A DNA stretch of 64,000 nucleotides from the NCBI RefSeq assembly GCF_007858255.1, contig NZ_VFEU01000014.1, positions 57,285 through 121,284 on the forward strand, given 5' to 3'. A program made the translations under genes and the position numbers. Every line of letters starts with the position of its first letter. The first letter of the stretch is position 1. This DNA is from Pseudomonas rhodesiae (lineage in GTDB: Bacteria > Pseudomonadota > Gammaproteobacteria > Pseudomonadales > Pseudomonadaceae). This document shows positions 53,931 to 64,000 of this stretch, in pieces. Under the pieces are notes generated by a model. That model saw nothing but the letters and a program-made list of their open reading frames with translations. It did not search any database and was not told the origin of the DNA.

Positions 53931-54172
53931 TCGGCTTTTTTGCGAATCCAGTACAGGTAGGTGCCGGCCTGCTCCTGCTGCTCCACCAGTTCGTGGTCCA
54001 GAAACACACAGAACTTGGGGATATCGCGACGGGTCGACGGGTCGGTCGCAATCACCTTGAGCAAGCCGCCCGCCGGCAAGTCGCGGATGTGCTGGTGCAG
54101 CATCATCACTGGTTCCGGGCAGTTGAGGCCGGTGGCGTCGAGGGTGGCGTCGACGGGCAATTCAAGACTCAT
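53927..54172 (-). CDS. tusA: Sulfurtransferase TusA
   Basis: An 81-residue sulfur carrier. The catalytic Cys is in LDATGLNCPEPVMMLHQHIR (the Cys-Pro-x-Pro motif). TusA takes persulfide from IscS and passes it on for 2-thiouridine formation in tRNA and other sulfur pathways. The C-terminal ATDPSTRRDIPKFCVFLDHEL is normal for the family. Convergent with and overlapping the MATE gene by its stop codon. Confidence 0.95.
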   Translation of the reverse strand: MSLELPVDATLDATGLNCPEPVMMLHQHIRDLPAGGLLKVIATDPSTRRDIPKFCVFLDHELVEQQEQAGTYLYWIRKKAD

Positions 54173-54199
54173 ATTTCACTCCTAAAACCAGCTCGATTT

Positions 54200-54296
54200 C
54201 CTGTGGGAGCGAGCTTGCTCGCGATGACGCGGGCACATTCAACATAAATTTCGACAGTTATACCGCTTTCGCGGGCCGGCCCGCTCCCACATTTTG
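54200..54296. repeat. REP doublet, GCGAGCTTGCTCGC class
   Basis: Left unit TGTGGGAGCGAGCTTGCTCG and right unit GCGGGCCGGCCCGCTCCCAC in opposite orientations, about 40 bases apart, between tusA and rlmM. A third core type in this window. Confidence 0.8.
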
Positions 54297-54305
54297 AGCG
54301 CTGGA

Positions 54306-55382
54306 TCAGCGGGCCTTGGGTTTCTTTACGCTTTCCAGCCGACGCAGGTGGCAGGTCACCTCTTCACGGTCGTGGTACAGCTGCTTACAGCCGATTTCCA
54401 CACGAACGCCACGCGTCTTGAAGCCTTCCTCGATGCGCTCCAGCAAGCGCTTGACCTCGGCATAGCGCTGTTTCATCGGCAACTTGAGGTTGACCACCGC
54501 TTCGCGGCAATGCCCTTCGCCGATCCAGGTTTCCAACAGCGCCGCATTACGCGCGGGTTTCTCGACGATGTCGCAGACCATCCAGTCCACCGGCTGCTTG
54601 GGCACGAAAGTGAAACCGTCGGCCATCAGGTGCTGCACCAAGCCGGTGTCCATCAAGCTCTCGGCCATGGGGCCGTTGTCGATGGCGGTCACCAGCATGC
54701 CACGGTTGACCAACTGCCAGGTCCAGCCACCCGGCGCGGCACCAAGGTCGACGCCGGTCATGTCGCCATGCAGGCGCTCGTCCCACTGGTCGCGGGGGAT
54801 AAAGTGGTGCCAGGCCTCTTCCAGCTTCAAGGTTGAGCGGCTGGGGGCTTCGCGGGGGAATTTCAGACGGGGGATGCCCATGGGCCACATCGCCGAGTTG
54901 TTCGACTCGGCCAGGCCCATAAACACTTCGCGGCCGCTCTTGAAGGTCAACAGCAGGCGCGGTTTGCTCGGGTCATCCACCAGCCGGCCGGCATTGAGCA
55001 GGGCTTTGCGCAGGTGTACTTCGAATTTCTTGCAGAAGTTCGACAGCTCTTTGCCGTCGTTGGTGTCGACCATTTCCAGCCACAGGCTGCCGCACACCGG
55101 AAATTCGCGCAGGTGGGCAAGGATCACACTGATGCGGTCGGTTTCCGGCAAGTCGATAAACACTCCACGCGCCCATTGCCGCGGGAAGATCAGCTCGGCA
55201 AAGCGCTGGCCGTGCATCAAGCGCTGGGCGCCGTCTTCTTCGGTGCAGACAAATTCGGCGCAGGCGCTGCCGGTCTTGGCCTTGGCGTAGCCGGACACGT
55301 TCAGGCGCGCGGCGTGTTCCGCGATCTCGGAACAGACTTCGCCTTCAAACCCTGGGCGGCAGTGCATAAAAAGGATGTTCAT
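54306..55382 (-). CDS. rlmM: 23S rRNA (cytidine(2498)-2'-O)-methyltransferase RlmM
   Basis: A 358-residue enzyme: N-terminal THUMP-like domain (1-165) and C-terminal Rossmann methyltransferase with SAM motif GVDLGAAPGGWTWQLV (about 212-227), CDIVEKPARN and VVNLKLPMKQRY carrying catalytic Asp and Lys of the K-D-K-E set. Methylates C2498 in the peptidyl-transferase loop. ATG at 55382 has AGGAG upstream. Divergent from acnA. Confidence 0.95.
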   Translation of the reverse strand: MNILFMHCRPGFEGEVCSEIAEHAARLNVSGYAKAKTGSACAEFVCTEEDGAQRLMHGQRFAELIFPRQWARGVFIDLPETDRISVILAHLREFPVCGSLWLEMVDTNDGKELSNFCKKFEVHLRKALLNAGRLVDDPSKPRLLLTFKSGREVFMGLAESNNSAMWPMGIPRLKFPREAPSRSTLKLEEAWHHFIPRDQWDERLHGDMTGVDLGAAPGGWTWQLVNRGMLVTAIDNGPMAESLMDTGLVQHLMADGFTFVPKQPVDWMVCDIVEKPARNAALLETWIGEGHCREAVVNLKLPMKQRYAEVKRLLERIEEGFKTRGVRVEIGCKQLYHDREEVTCHLRRLESVKKPKAR

Positions 55383-55578
55383 CAACTCTCCTGGCGACTC
55401 GACGGACCTTGCGCTATCGCAATGTCTGTCATGAAAACGCGCGCATGATAGCCGAGTTCGGAACCTTGGACTTCACCATAGAGTCCAGTTATTAGCCTGC
55501 TAATGAAAACAGCGCTAGCTTTAAAGCTCTGTTCGTCCCGTCAGGTCCGTAGCCGTGCGGACCATAAGGAGTCGTGTC

Positions 55579-58320
<2,742 letters not shown>

Positions 58321-58335
58321 GAACACAGGAGATCA

Positions 58336-58428
58336 AATGTGGGAGGGGGCCCCCGATGGCGGTATGTCAGTCAAAACATCCATGACCGATCCACCGCTAT
58401 CGGGAGCAAGCCCCCTCCCACATTTTGA
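58336..58428. repeat. REP doublet, one unit internally deleted
   Basis: Left unit ATGTGGGAGGGGGCCCCCGA has lost the usual TTG loop; right unit CTATCGGGAGCAAGCCCCCT is typical. Located between convergent acnA and lpxO. Confidence 0.82.
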
Positions 58429-58447
58429 CCGCGTTTAACGCTTCAGA

Positions 58448-59386
58448 TCAGCCGAACAACCACTTCCACAGCAGTACCAAGACAACCACCGCCAGCACCG
58501 GCCGCGCAATGCGGTAGGCCTTGGGGTGTTTACGCTTCCACTGCTTGACCATGCCACTGAACTTATCGCTGAAACGCTTGCTCCAGGCATACGCCTGGTT
58601 GATCCCACCCACGCGCTCGTCGTCGAGGTTCTGCGGTGCGGTGGCGCGGCCCAGCTGTTTGCTGACCCAACGGTTGACGCGGGTCATCAGGCGGTTACTC
58701 AGCGGACGCTCGATGTCGCAGAACAGGATCACGCGGGTCTGCTCGGTTTCGTTCTTGACCCAATGCACATAGGTTTCGTCGAACATTACGTCTTCACCGT
58801 CGCGCCAGGCGTACACCTGGCCGTCGACGAAGATGCGGCAGTCGTCGGAATTGGGCGTGGACAAGCCCAAGTGATAGCGCAGGGAACCGGCGAACGGGTC
58901 GCGGTGCGGGTTAAGGTGGCTGCCGCCCGGCAATAGCGCGAACATCGCGCCCTTGACGTTGGGGATGCTACTCACCAGCGCCACGGTCTTCGGGCACAGC
59001 GCCTCGGCCGACGGCAGGGGCTTGTCGTACCACTTGAGATAGAAACGCTTCCAGCCCTTTTTGAAGAACGAACCGAAACCGGCGTCGTTGTTCTTTTCGG
59101 CGGCGCGGATGTAACCCTCGTCGAACAGGTGCATGGCCTCTTCGCGGATCACTTCCCAGTTGTCCTTGAGCACATCCAGCTCCGGGAATTTGCTGCGGTC
59201 CAGGTACGGCTTGGACGGCACCGCCGAAAACAGGTACATCAAGGCGTTATACGGGGCGAACAGCGCCGAATGGTTGACGAACTGGCGCAACATCGGCAAA
59301 CGCGCCTTACCGCGCAGGTGCACGTACAGCGTGCTGCCGATAAACAACAGCAGCACCGACAGTTTGGCGGTCAGAGAAAAGGTCAT
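58448..59386 (-). CDS. lpxO: Lipid A 2-hydroxylase LpxO (Fe/2-oxoglutarate dioxygenase)
   Basis: A 312-residue membrane-associated enzyme adding a 2-hydroxyl to lipid A secondary acyl chains. It has hydrophobic N-terminal (FSLTAKLSVLLLFIGSTLYV) and C-terminal (IARPVLAVVVLVLLWKWLFG) segments. The aspartyl/asparaginyl hydroxylase domain has metal ligands in HLNPHRDPFAGSLRYHLGL (HxD) and ETYVHWVKNETEQTRVIL. ATG at 59386 has AGGAG upstream. It follows cysK by 127 bases; an inverted repeat (CGTCTGGC/GCCAGACG) lies in that gap. Confidence 0.92.
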   Translation of the reverse strand: MTFSLTAKLSVLLLFIGSTLYVHLRGKARLPMLRQFVNHSALFAPYNALMYLFSAVPSKPYLDRSKFPELDVLKDNWEVIREEAMHLFDEGYIRAAEKNNDAGFGSFFKKGWKRFYLKWYDKPLPSAEALCPKTVALVSSIPNVKGAMFALLPGGSHLNPHRDPFAGSLRYHLGLSTPNSDDCRIFVDGQVYAWRDGEDVMFDETYVHWVKNETEQTRVILFCDIERPLSNRLMTRVNRWVSKQLGRATAPQNLDDERVGGINQAYAWSKRFSDKFSGMVKQWKRKHPKAYRIARPVLAVVVLVLLWKWLFG

Positions 59387-59513
59387 GCAGCAACTCCTGG
59401 AAATAAGCGTCTGGCCGACAGCACCCCGTTGGAGGGATGCCAGACGTAACAGCCGGCCATGATAAACAGTTGCGCCATTATGCAGAAGGCCCGCACCGAC
59501 CAGCTGACCTGCA

Positions 59514-60488
59514 TCAAGCCTGGTTTTCCTGCTCAGTGAACAGATCGCTGAACAGCATGCTCGACAGGTAACGCTCACCGGAATCCGGCAGCACCACCAC
59601 GATAGTCTTGCCCTGCATCTCCGGTTTCTGTGCCAGGCGCACCGCCACCGCCATCGCGGCGCCGCAGGAAATCCCGCACAAGATCCCCTCTTCCTGCATC
59701 AAACGCAGGGCCATGGCCTTGGATTCCTCGTCGCTCACCAGTTCCACGCGGTCGACCATCGACAGGTCGAGGTTTTTCGGCACGAACCCGGCGCCGATCC
59801 CCTGGATCTTGTGCGGGCTGGGCTTGACCTCTTCACCGGCCAGGGTCTGGGTGATCACCGGCGAACCGATCGGCTCGACCGCAACCGACAGAATCGGCTT
59901 GCCTTGGATATTTTTGATATAGCGCGATACGCCGGTGATGGTGCCACCGGTGCCCACGCCCGCCACCAGCACATCCACGGCGCCGTCGGTGTCGTTCCAG
60001 ATTTCCGGACCGGTGGTTTTTTCGTGGATGGCCGGGTTGGCCGGGTTTTCGAACTGGGCCGGCATAAAGTACTGGGCCGGGTCGCTGGCGACGATCTCGC
60101 CGGCCTTCTCGATCGCGCCTTTCATGCCTTTGGCCGGCTCGGTCAGTACCAGCTCGGCGCCGAGGGCCTTGAGCACCTTGCGCCGTTCCAGGCTCATGGA
60201 GGCCGGCATGGTCAGCAGCAACTTGTAGCCACGGGCGGCGGCGACGAACGCCAAGCCGATGCCGGTGTTGCCGGAGGTGGGTTCGACGATGGTCATGCCC
60301 GGCTTGAGTTTGCCGCTGCTTTCGGCGTCCCAGATCATGTTTGCACCGATGCGGCACTTCACCGAGTAACCGGGGTTGCGCCCTTCGATCTTGGCCAGAA
60401 TGGTCACGCCGCGCGGAGCGATGCGGTTGATCTGAACCAAGGGCGTATTACCGATGGAGTGCGCGTTATCTGCAAAAATGCGGCTCAT
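59514..60488 (-). CDS. cysK: Cysteine synthase A (O-acetylserine sulfhydrylase)
   Basis: A 324-residue PLP enzyme making cysteine from O-acetylserine and sulfide. Schiff-base Lys44 in NPGYSVKCRIGANMI; TSGNTGIGLAFVAAARGYK binds the substrate carboxylate; GVGTGGTITGVSRYI binds the PLP phosphate. The first residues MSRIFADNAHSIGNTPLVQINR are CysK-typical, so the in-frame extension to 60587 is rejected. Divergent from the DUF748 gene. Confidence 0.96.
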   Translation of the reverse strand: MSRIFADNAHSIGNTPLVQINRIAPRGVTILAKIEGRNPGYSVKCRIGANMIWDAESSGKLKPGMTIVEPTSGNTGIGLAFVAAARGYKLLLTMPASMSLERRKVLKALGAELVLTEPAKGMKGAIEKAGEIVASDPAQYFMPAQFENPANPAIHEKTTGPEIWNDTDGAVDVLVAGVGTGGTITGVSRYIKNIQGKPILSVAVEPIGSPVITQTLAGEEVKPSPHKIQGIGAGFVPKNLDLSMVDRVELVSDEESKAMALRLMQEEGILCGISCGAAMAVAVRLAQKPEMQGKTIVVVLPDSGERYLSSMLFSDLFTEQENQA

Positions 60489-60614
60489 GGCGGGTCCTAT
60501 TGGGCGATGTGCGAAAGGCTTCAAGGGTATGCCGGGTCGTACTAGGCGTCCAGTCGGAGGAACGTTGAGGCCGGCGCGACAGTCCATCTGCTTACGAGCT
60601 AGGAGAACTGCCCC

Positions 60615-61691
60615 ATGAAACGTCGCTACAGTTGGCCGCTATGGACCGTCGCCGGGTTGGTGGTGGTGCTGATCGCCCTGAACATCGCCCTGCCCTACCT
60701 GGTGCGCAATTACCTGAATGACAAGCTGGCCAATATGGGCGACTACCGCGGCGAAATCGCCGACGTGGACCTGGCCCTGTGGCGCGGCGCCTACCGCATC
60801 AACGGCTTGCAGATCGTTAAGGTGGACGGCAAGGTGCCGGTGCCGTTCGTCAAGGCGCCACTGATCGAGTTCGCGGTGAGCTGGCATTCGCTGTGGTACG
60901 ACCATGCGGTCGTCGCCGAAGGCCACTTTGTGCGGCCGGAAATCAATTTTGTCGACGGCGGCGCCAACAAGCAGGCGTCCCAGACCGGTAAGGGCACCGA
61001 CTGGCGCGAGCAACTGGGCAAGTTGCTGCCGATCACCCTCAACGAGGTGCGCATCGAAGACGGCAAGATCGCGTTCCATAACTTCAATTCCAAACCGGCG
61101 GTGAACATCAACGCCACCGGCGTCAATGCCAGCTTCTATAACCTGACCAATGTGGTCGACACCGAAGGCAGGCGCGATGCGCGCTTCGACGGTAAAGCAC
61201 TGCTGCTGGGCCAGGCCCCGCTTGAAGCCAGTGCCACCTTCGACCCCTTGAGCAATTTCGAAGACTTTGAATTCCGCTTCCGCGCCCGCGACTTGCAGCT
61301 CAAGCGCATGAACGACTTTGCCTCGGCCTACGGCAAGTTCGATTTCAAGGCCGGCACTGGCGACCTGGTCATTGAGGCCCAGGCTGAAAAGGGCCAACTG
61401 ACCGGCTACATCAAGCCGTTGCTGCGGGATGTGGAAGTGTTCGACTGGCAGCAGGACGTGGAAAACAAAGACAAGAACATCTTCCGCTCAATCTGGGAGG
61501 CCGTGGTGGGCGCCAGCGAGACCGTGCTGAAGAACCAGCGCAAAAACCAGTTCGCCACCCGCGTGGAACTGAGCGGCAGCGTGCATCAGCAGGATGTCAG
61601 CGCGTTCTGGGCCGTGGTGGCGATTTTGCGCAACGGCTTTATCCAGGCGTTCAACGCGCGCTATGAACAACCCAAGCCGAGCGCCGACTGA
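60615..61691 (+). CDS. DUF748 (AsmA-like) membrane-anchored protein
   Basis: A 358-residue protein with one N-terminal transmembrane segment (WTVAGLVVVLIALNIALPYLV) and a large periplasmic part typical of DUF748: RNYLNDKLANMGDYRGEIADVDLALWRGAYRINGLQIVK, then PEINFVDGG and ITLNEVRIEDGKIAFHNF. Relatives of AsmA and TamB are linked to lipid transport between membranes, but the function of DUF748 proteins is unproven. The MoxR gene follows 106 bases downstream. AGGAG precedes the ATG. Confidence 0.88.
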   Translation: MKRRYSWPLWTVAGLVVVLIALNIALPYLVRNYLNDKLANMGDYRGEIADVDLALWRGAYRINGLQIVKVDGKVPVPFVKAPLIEFAVSWHSLWYDHAVVAEGHFVRPEINFVDGGANKQASQTGKGTDWREQLGKLLPITLNEVRIEDGKIAFHNFNSKPAVNINATGVNASFYNLTNVVDTEGRRDARFDGKALLLGQAPLEASATFDPLSNFEDFEFRFRARDLQLKRMNDFASAYGKFDFKAGTGDLVIEAQAEKGQLTGYIKPLLRDVEVFDWQQDVENKDKNIFRSIWEAVVGASETVLKNQRKNQFATRVELSGSVHQQDVSAFWAVVAILRNGFIQAFNARYEQPKPSAD

Positions 61692-61797
61692 GCGCGCAGA
61701 GTGATCGGCCATTCAGAGACTGAATAACCCGTCTGCGTTCACAGTCGCCGGGGCCGCGCGGTATAGTCCGGGCATTGATGAATTCGAGGAAACACCG

Positions 61798-62643
61798 ATG
61801 AAGTTCGAAGGCACCCAGGCCTACGTTGCCACCGATGACCTGAAACTGGCCGTCAACGCTGCCATCACCCTGGAGCGTCCGCTGCTGGTCAAGGGCGAGC
61901 CGGGCACCGGCAAGACCATGCTCGCCGAGCAACTGGCCGAATCCTTCGGCGCCAAGCTGATTACCTGGCACATCAAGTCCACCACCAAGGCCCACCAAGG
62001 CTTGTACGAGTACGACGCGGTCAGCCGCCTGCGCGACTCGCAGTTGGGCGTGGACAAGGTGCACGACGTGCGTAACTACCTGAAGAAAGGCAAGCTCTGG
62101 GAGGCGTTCGAGTCCGAGGAGCGCGTGATTCTGCTGATCGATGAAATCGACAAGGCCGACATCGAGTTCCCCAACGACCTGCTGCAAGAACTCGACAAGA
62201 TGGAGTTCTACGTCTACGAAATCGACGAGACCATCAAGGCCAAAAAACGCCCGATCATCATCATTACCTCCAACAACGAAAAAGAACTGCCGGACGCGTT
62301 CCTGCGCCGCTGCTTCTTCCATTACATCGCCTTTCCGGATCGCACCACCCTGCAAAAGATCGTCGATGTGCACTACCCCGACATCAAGAAAGACCTGGTC
62401 AGCGAAGCGCTGGACGTGTTCTTCGACGTGCGCAAAGTCCCCGGCCTGAAGAAAAAACCCTCCACTTCCGAACTGGTGGACTGGCTCAAGCTGCTGATGG
62501 CCGACAACATCGGCGAGGCGGTGCTGCGCGAGCGTGATCCGACCAAGGCCATTCCGCCATTGGCCGGCGCCCTGGTGAAGAACGAGCAGGACGTGCAGTT
62601 GCTGGAGCGTCTGGCGTTCATGAGCCGTCGCGGTAATCGCTGA
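61798..62643 (+). CDS. MoxR-family AAA+ ATPase
   Basis: A 281-residue chaperone-like ATPase. Walker A KGEPGTGKTMLAEQLAE (about 37-53), Walker B VILLIDEIDKADIEFPNDLLQELDK (about 112-136), sensor 1 IIITSNNEKELPDAFLRRCFFHYI with an arginine finger in FLRRC. MoxR proteins act with VWA-domain partners to insert metals or remodel complexes; the partner gene follows with a one-base stop/start overlap (TGATG). Confidence 0.93.
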   Translation: MKFEGTQAYVATDDLKLAVNAAITLERPLLVKGEPGTGKTMLAEQLAESFGAKLITWHIKSTTKAHQGLYEYDAVSRLRDSQLGVDKVHDVRNYLKKGKLWEAFESEERVILLIDEIDKADIEFPNDLLQELDKMEFYVYEIDETIKAKKRPIIIITSNNEKELPDAFLRRCFFHYIAFPDRTTLQKIVDVHYPDIKKDLVSEALDVFFDVRKVPGLKKKPSTSELVDWLKLLMADNIGEAVLRERDPTKAIPPLAGALVKNEQDVQLLERLAFMSRRGNR

Positions 62644-63821
62644 TGTTGCTCAACCTGTTCAATGAAATGCGCGCAGCCAAGGTGCCGGTGTCGGTGCGCG
62701 AATTGCTCGACCTGATCAACGCGCTCAAACAACGCGTGACCTTCGCCGACATGGACGAGTTTTACTACTTGGCCCGGGCGATCCTGGTTAAGGACGAGCG
62801 GCATTTCGACAAGTTCGACCGGGCCTTCGGCGCGTATTTCAACGGCCTGGAAAAACTCGATGATCACCTACAGGCGCTGATCCCCGAAGACTGGCTGCGC
62901 AAGGAATTCGAGCGTTCGCTCAGCGATGAAGAGCGTGCGCAGATCCAGTCCCTGGGCGGCCTCGACAAGCTGATCGAGGAATTCAAGAAGCGCCTGGAAG
63001 AACAGAAAGAACGCCACGCGGGCGGCAACAAGTGGATCGGCACCGGCGGCACCAGCCCGTTTGGTTCCGGCGGCTATAACCCGGAAGGCATCCGCGTCGG
63101 CGACGCCGGCAAGCGCCAGGGCAAGGCCGTCAAAGTCTGGGACCAGCGCGAATACAAAAACCTCGACGACCAGGTGGAACTGGGCACGCGCAACATCAAA
63201 GTGGCCCTGCGCCGCCTGCGCAAATTCGCGCGCCAAGGGGCGGCGGAAGAGTTGGATATCGACGGCACCATCGACCACACCGCCCGCGATGCCGGCTTGC
63301 TGAACATTCAGATGCGCCCGGAACGGCGCAACACCATCAAGCTGCTATTGCTGTTCGATATCGGCGGCTCGATGGATGCCCATGTGAAGATCTGCGAAGA
63401 ACTGTTCTCCGCGTGCAAGACCGAGTTCAAGCACCTGGAGTACTTCTACTTCCATAACTTCGTGTACGAATCGGTGTGGAAAAACAACCAGCGCCGCACC
63501 TCGGAACGCACCTCCACCCAGGACTTACTGCACAAGTACGGTGCCGACTACAAAGTGATTTTTATCGGCGACGCTTCGATGGCGCCGTACGAAATCACCC
63601 AGGCCGGCGGCAGCGTCGAGCACTGGAACGAAGAGCCCGGGTATGTGTGGATGCAGCGCTTCATGGCCAAGTACAAGAAGCTGATCTGGATAAACCCATA
63701 CCCCAAGGACACTTGGGGGTTTACGGCGTCCACAGGGATTGTGCGGGAGTTGGTGGAAGACCAGATGTACCCCCTGACGCTGCGCGGGCTGGAAGAAGGC
63801 ATGCGCTACCTGTCCAAATAA
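62643..63821 (+). CDS. VWA-domain protein (CoxE-like), MoxR partner
   Basis: A 392-residue protein. N-terminal helical region (1-150) contains a Gly-rich stretch (GGNKWIGTGGTSPFGSGGYNPEG); a C-terminal von Willebrand A domain (about 230-390) has the metal-ion site DIGGSMD at Asp239, a variant of DxSxS in which Gly replaces the first Ser, plus VIFIGDASMAPYEI. It resembles CoxE-like VWA proteins paired with MoxR ATPases. The ATG overlaps the MoxR stop, so translation is coupled. Target complex unknown. Confidence 0.9.
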   Translation: MLLNLFNEMRAAKVPVSVRELLDLINALKQRVTFADMDEFYYLARAILVKDERHFDKFDRAFGAYFNGLEKLDDHLQALIPEDWLRKEFERSLSDEERAQIQSLGGLDKLIEEFKKRLEEQKERHAGGNKWIGTGGTSPFGSGGYNPEGIRVGDAGKRQGKAVKVWDQREYKNLDDQVELGTRNIKVALRRLRKFARQGAAEELDIDGTIDHTARDAGLLNIQMRPERRNTIKLLLLFDIGGSMDAHVKICEELFSACKTEFKHLEYFYFHNFVYESVWKNNQRRTSERTSTQDLLHKYGADYKVIFIGDASMAPYEITQAGGSVEHWNEEPGYVWMQRFMAKYKKLIWINPYPKDTWGFTASTGIVRELVEDQMYPLTLRGLEEGMRYLSK

Positions 63822-63827
63822 CACCAG

Positions 63828-63990
63828 ATCCAATGTGAAGGCTTGCCCCCTGGAGCAATCTGTCTGCCCCTCTGTCACTGACGCGCCGTCATCGGGGGCA
63901 AGCCCCCTCCCACAGTTTGGAAGCGGCGCAATTGCTTTCTCCAAGTAATACTGACATCCAATGTGGGTGGGGCTTGCCCCCTTTAGCAGT
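63828..63990. repeat. Cluster of three REP palindromes at window end
   Basis: Three units: a degenerate one (AATGTGAAGGCTTGCCCCCT), a complete one (CATCGGGGGCAAGCCCCCTC, about 63890-63915) and another (AATGTGGGTGGGGCTTGCCC, about 63960-63985). The cluster follows the VWA gene. Confidence 0.75.
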
Positions 63991-64000
63991 CTGCCTGCCC

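Overview
The window is chromosomal DNA of a Pseudomonas, most likely of the P. fluorescens group. The evidence is high GC with long antisense open frames, Pseudomonas-type genes (psrA, lexA-sulA, rssB/rssC, a long-form GAPDH beside mfd, lpxO, copRS with a cupredoxin), and many short palindromic intergenic repeats built on GTGGGAG...GCTTGC...CGAT. From memory of P. aeruginosa PAO1, several blocks keep the conserved order: dusA-tal-rssC-rssB-PilZ-mlaA...queF-cupredoxin-copRS, lolCDE-PilZ-sthA...gap-mfd...nagZ-psrA-lexA-sulA...topA...fadAB...uup-slt, tusA-rlmM-acnA, and cysK-DUF748-MoxR-VWA. I see no insertion sequence, prophage, CRISPR array, rRNA or tRNA.

Layout: 1-2489 is the only accessory-looking part. 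An oxygenase-like gene cut by the window edge and an EgtD-like methyltransferase form a two-gene operon, with a divergent LysR regulator. 2559-5896 holds malate:quinone oxidoreductase and an MFS exporter. 5992-13905 holds a small lipoprotein, dusA, tal, the rssB-rssC signalling pair, a PilZ protein, mlaA, a catalytically dead phosphonatase relative, a DUF4404 protein and queF. 13974-16681 is a copper module: a secreted cupredoxin divergent from copRS, with a CusR/CopR-like box between them. 16778-20022 is the lipoprotein-releasing lolCDE operon. 20117-25289 holds a second PilZ protein, a glycerophosphodiesterase, sthA, a chalcone-isomerase-like protein and GAPDH. 25630-33383 holds mfd, csiV, a SWIM/SNF2 helicase and nagZ.

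33528-35591 is a regulatory centre: psrA with two PsrA operators in front of it, then lexA-sulA behind two SOS boxes. Two small hypotheticals, topA, a DUF1653 protein and the fadBA beta-oxidation operon follow (to 43228). Upstream of fadB is a roughly 490-base gap holding a candidate small RNA with its own terminator. 43721-51194 holds a small membrane protein, a universal stress protein, uup, slt, an ABC exporter and a 57-residue conserved-looking ORF. 51253-58320 holds pdxB, a MATE exporter, tusA, rlmM and acnA. 58448-63821 holds lpxO, cysK, a DUF748 protein and a translationally coupled MoxR-VWA pair.

Functional threads are the envelope (lolCDE, mlaA, lpxO, slt, nagZ, lipoproteins), central carbon and redox metabolism (mqo, tal, gap, sthA, acnA, fadBA), DNA damage (mfd, lexA, sulA, topA), c-di-GMP and stationary-phase signalling (two PilZ proteins, RssB/RssC), and metal or drug efflux. 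Function names rest on sequence motifs and family recall, not on database searches.
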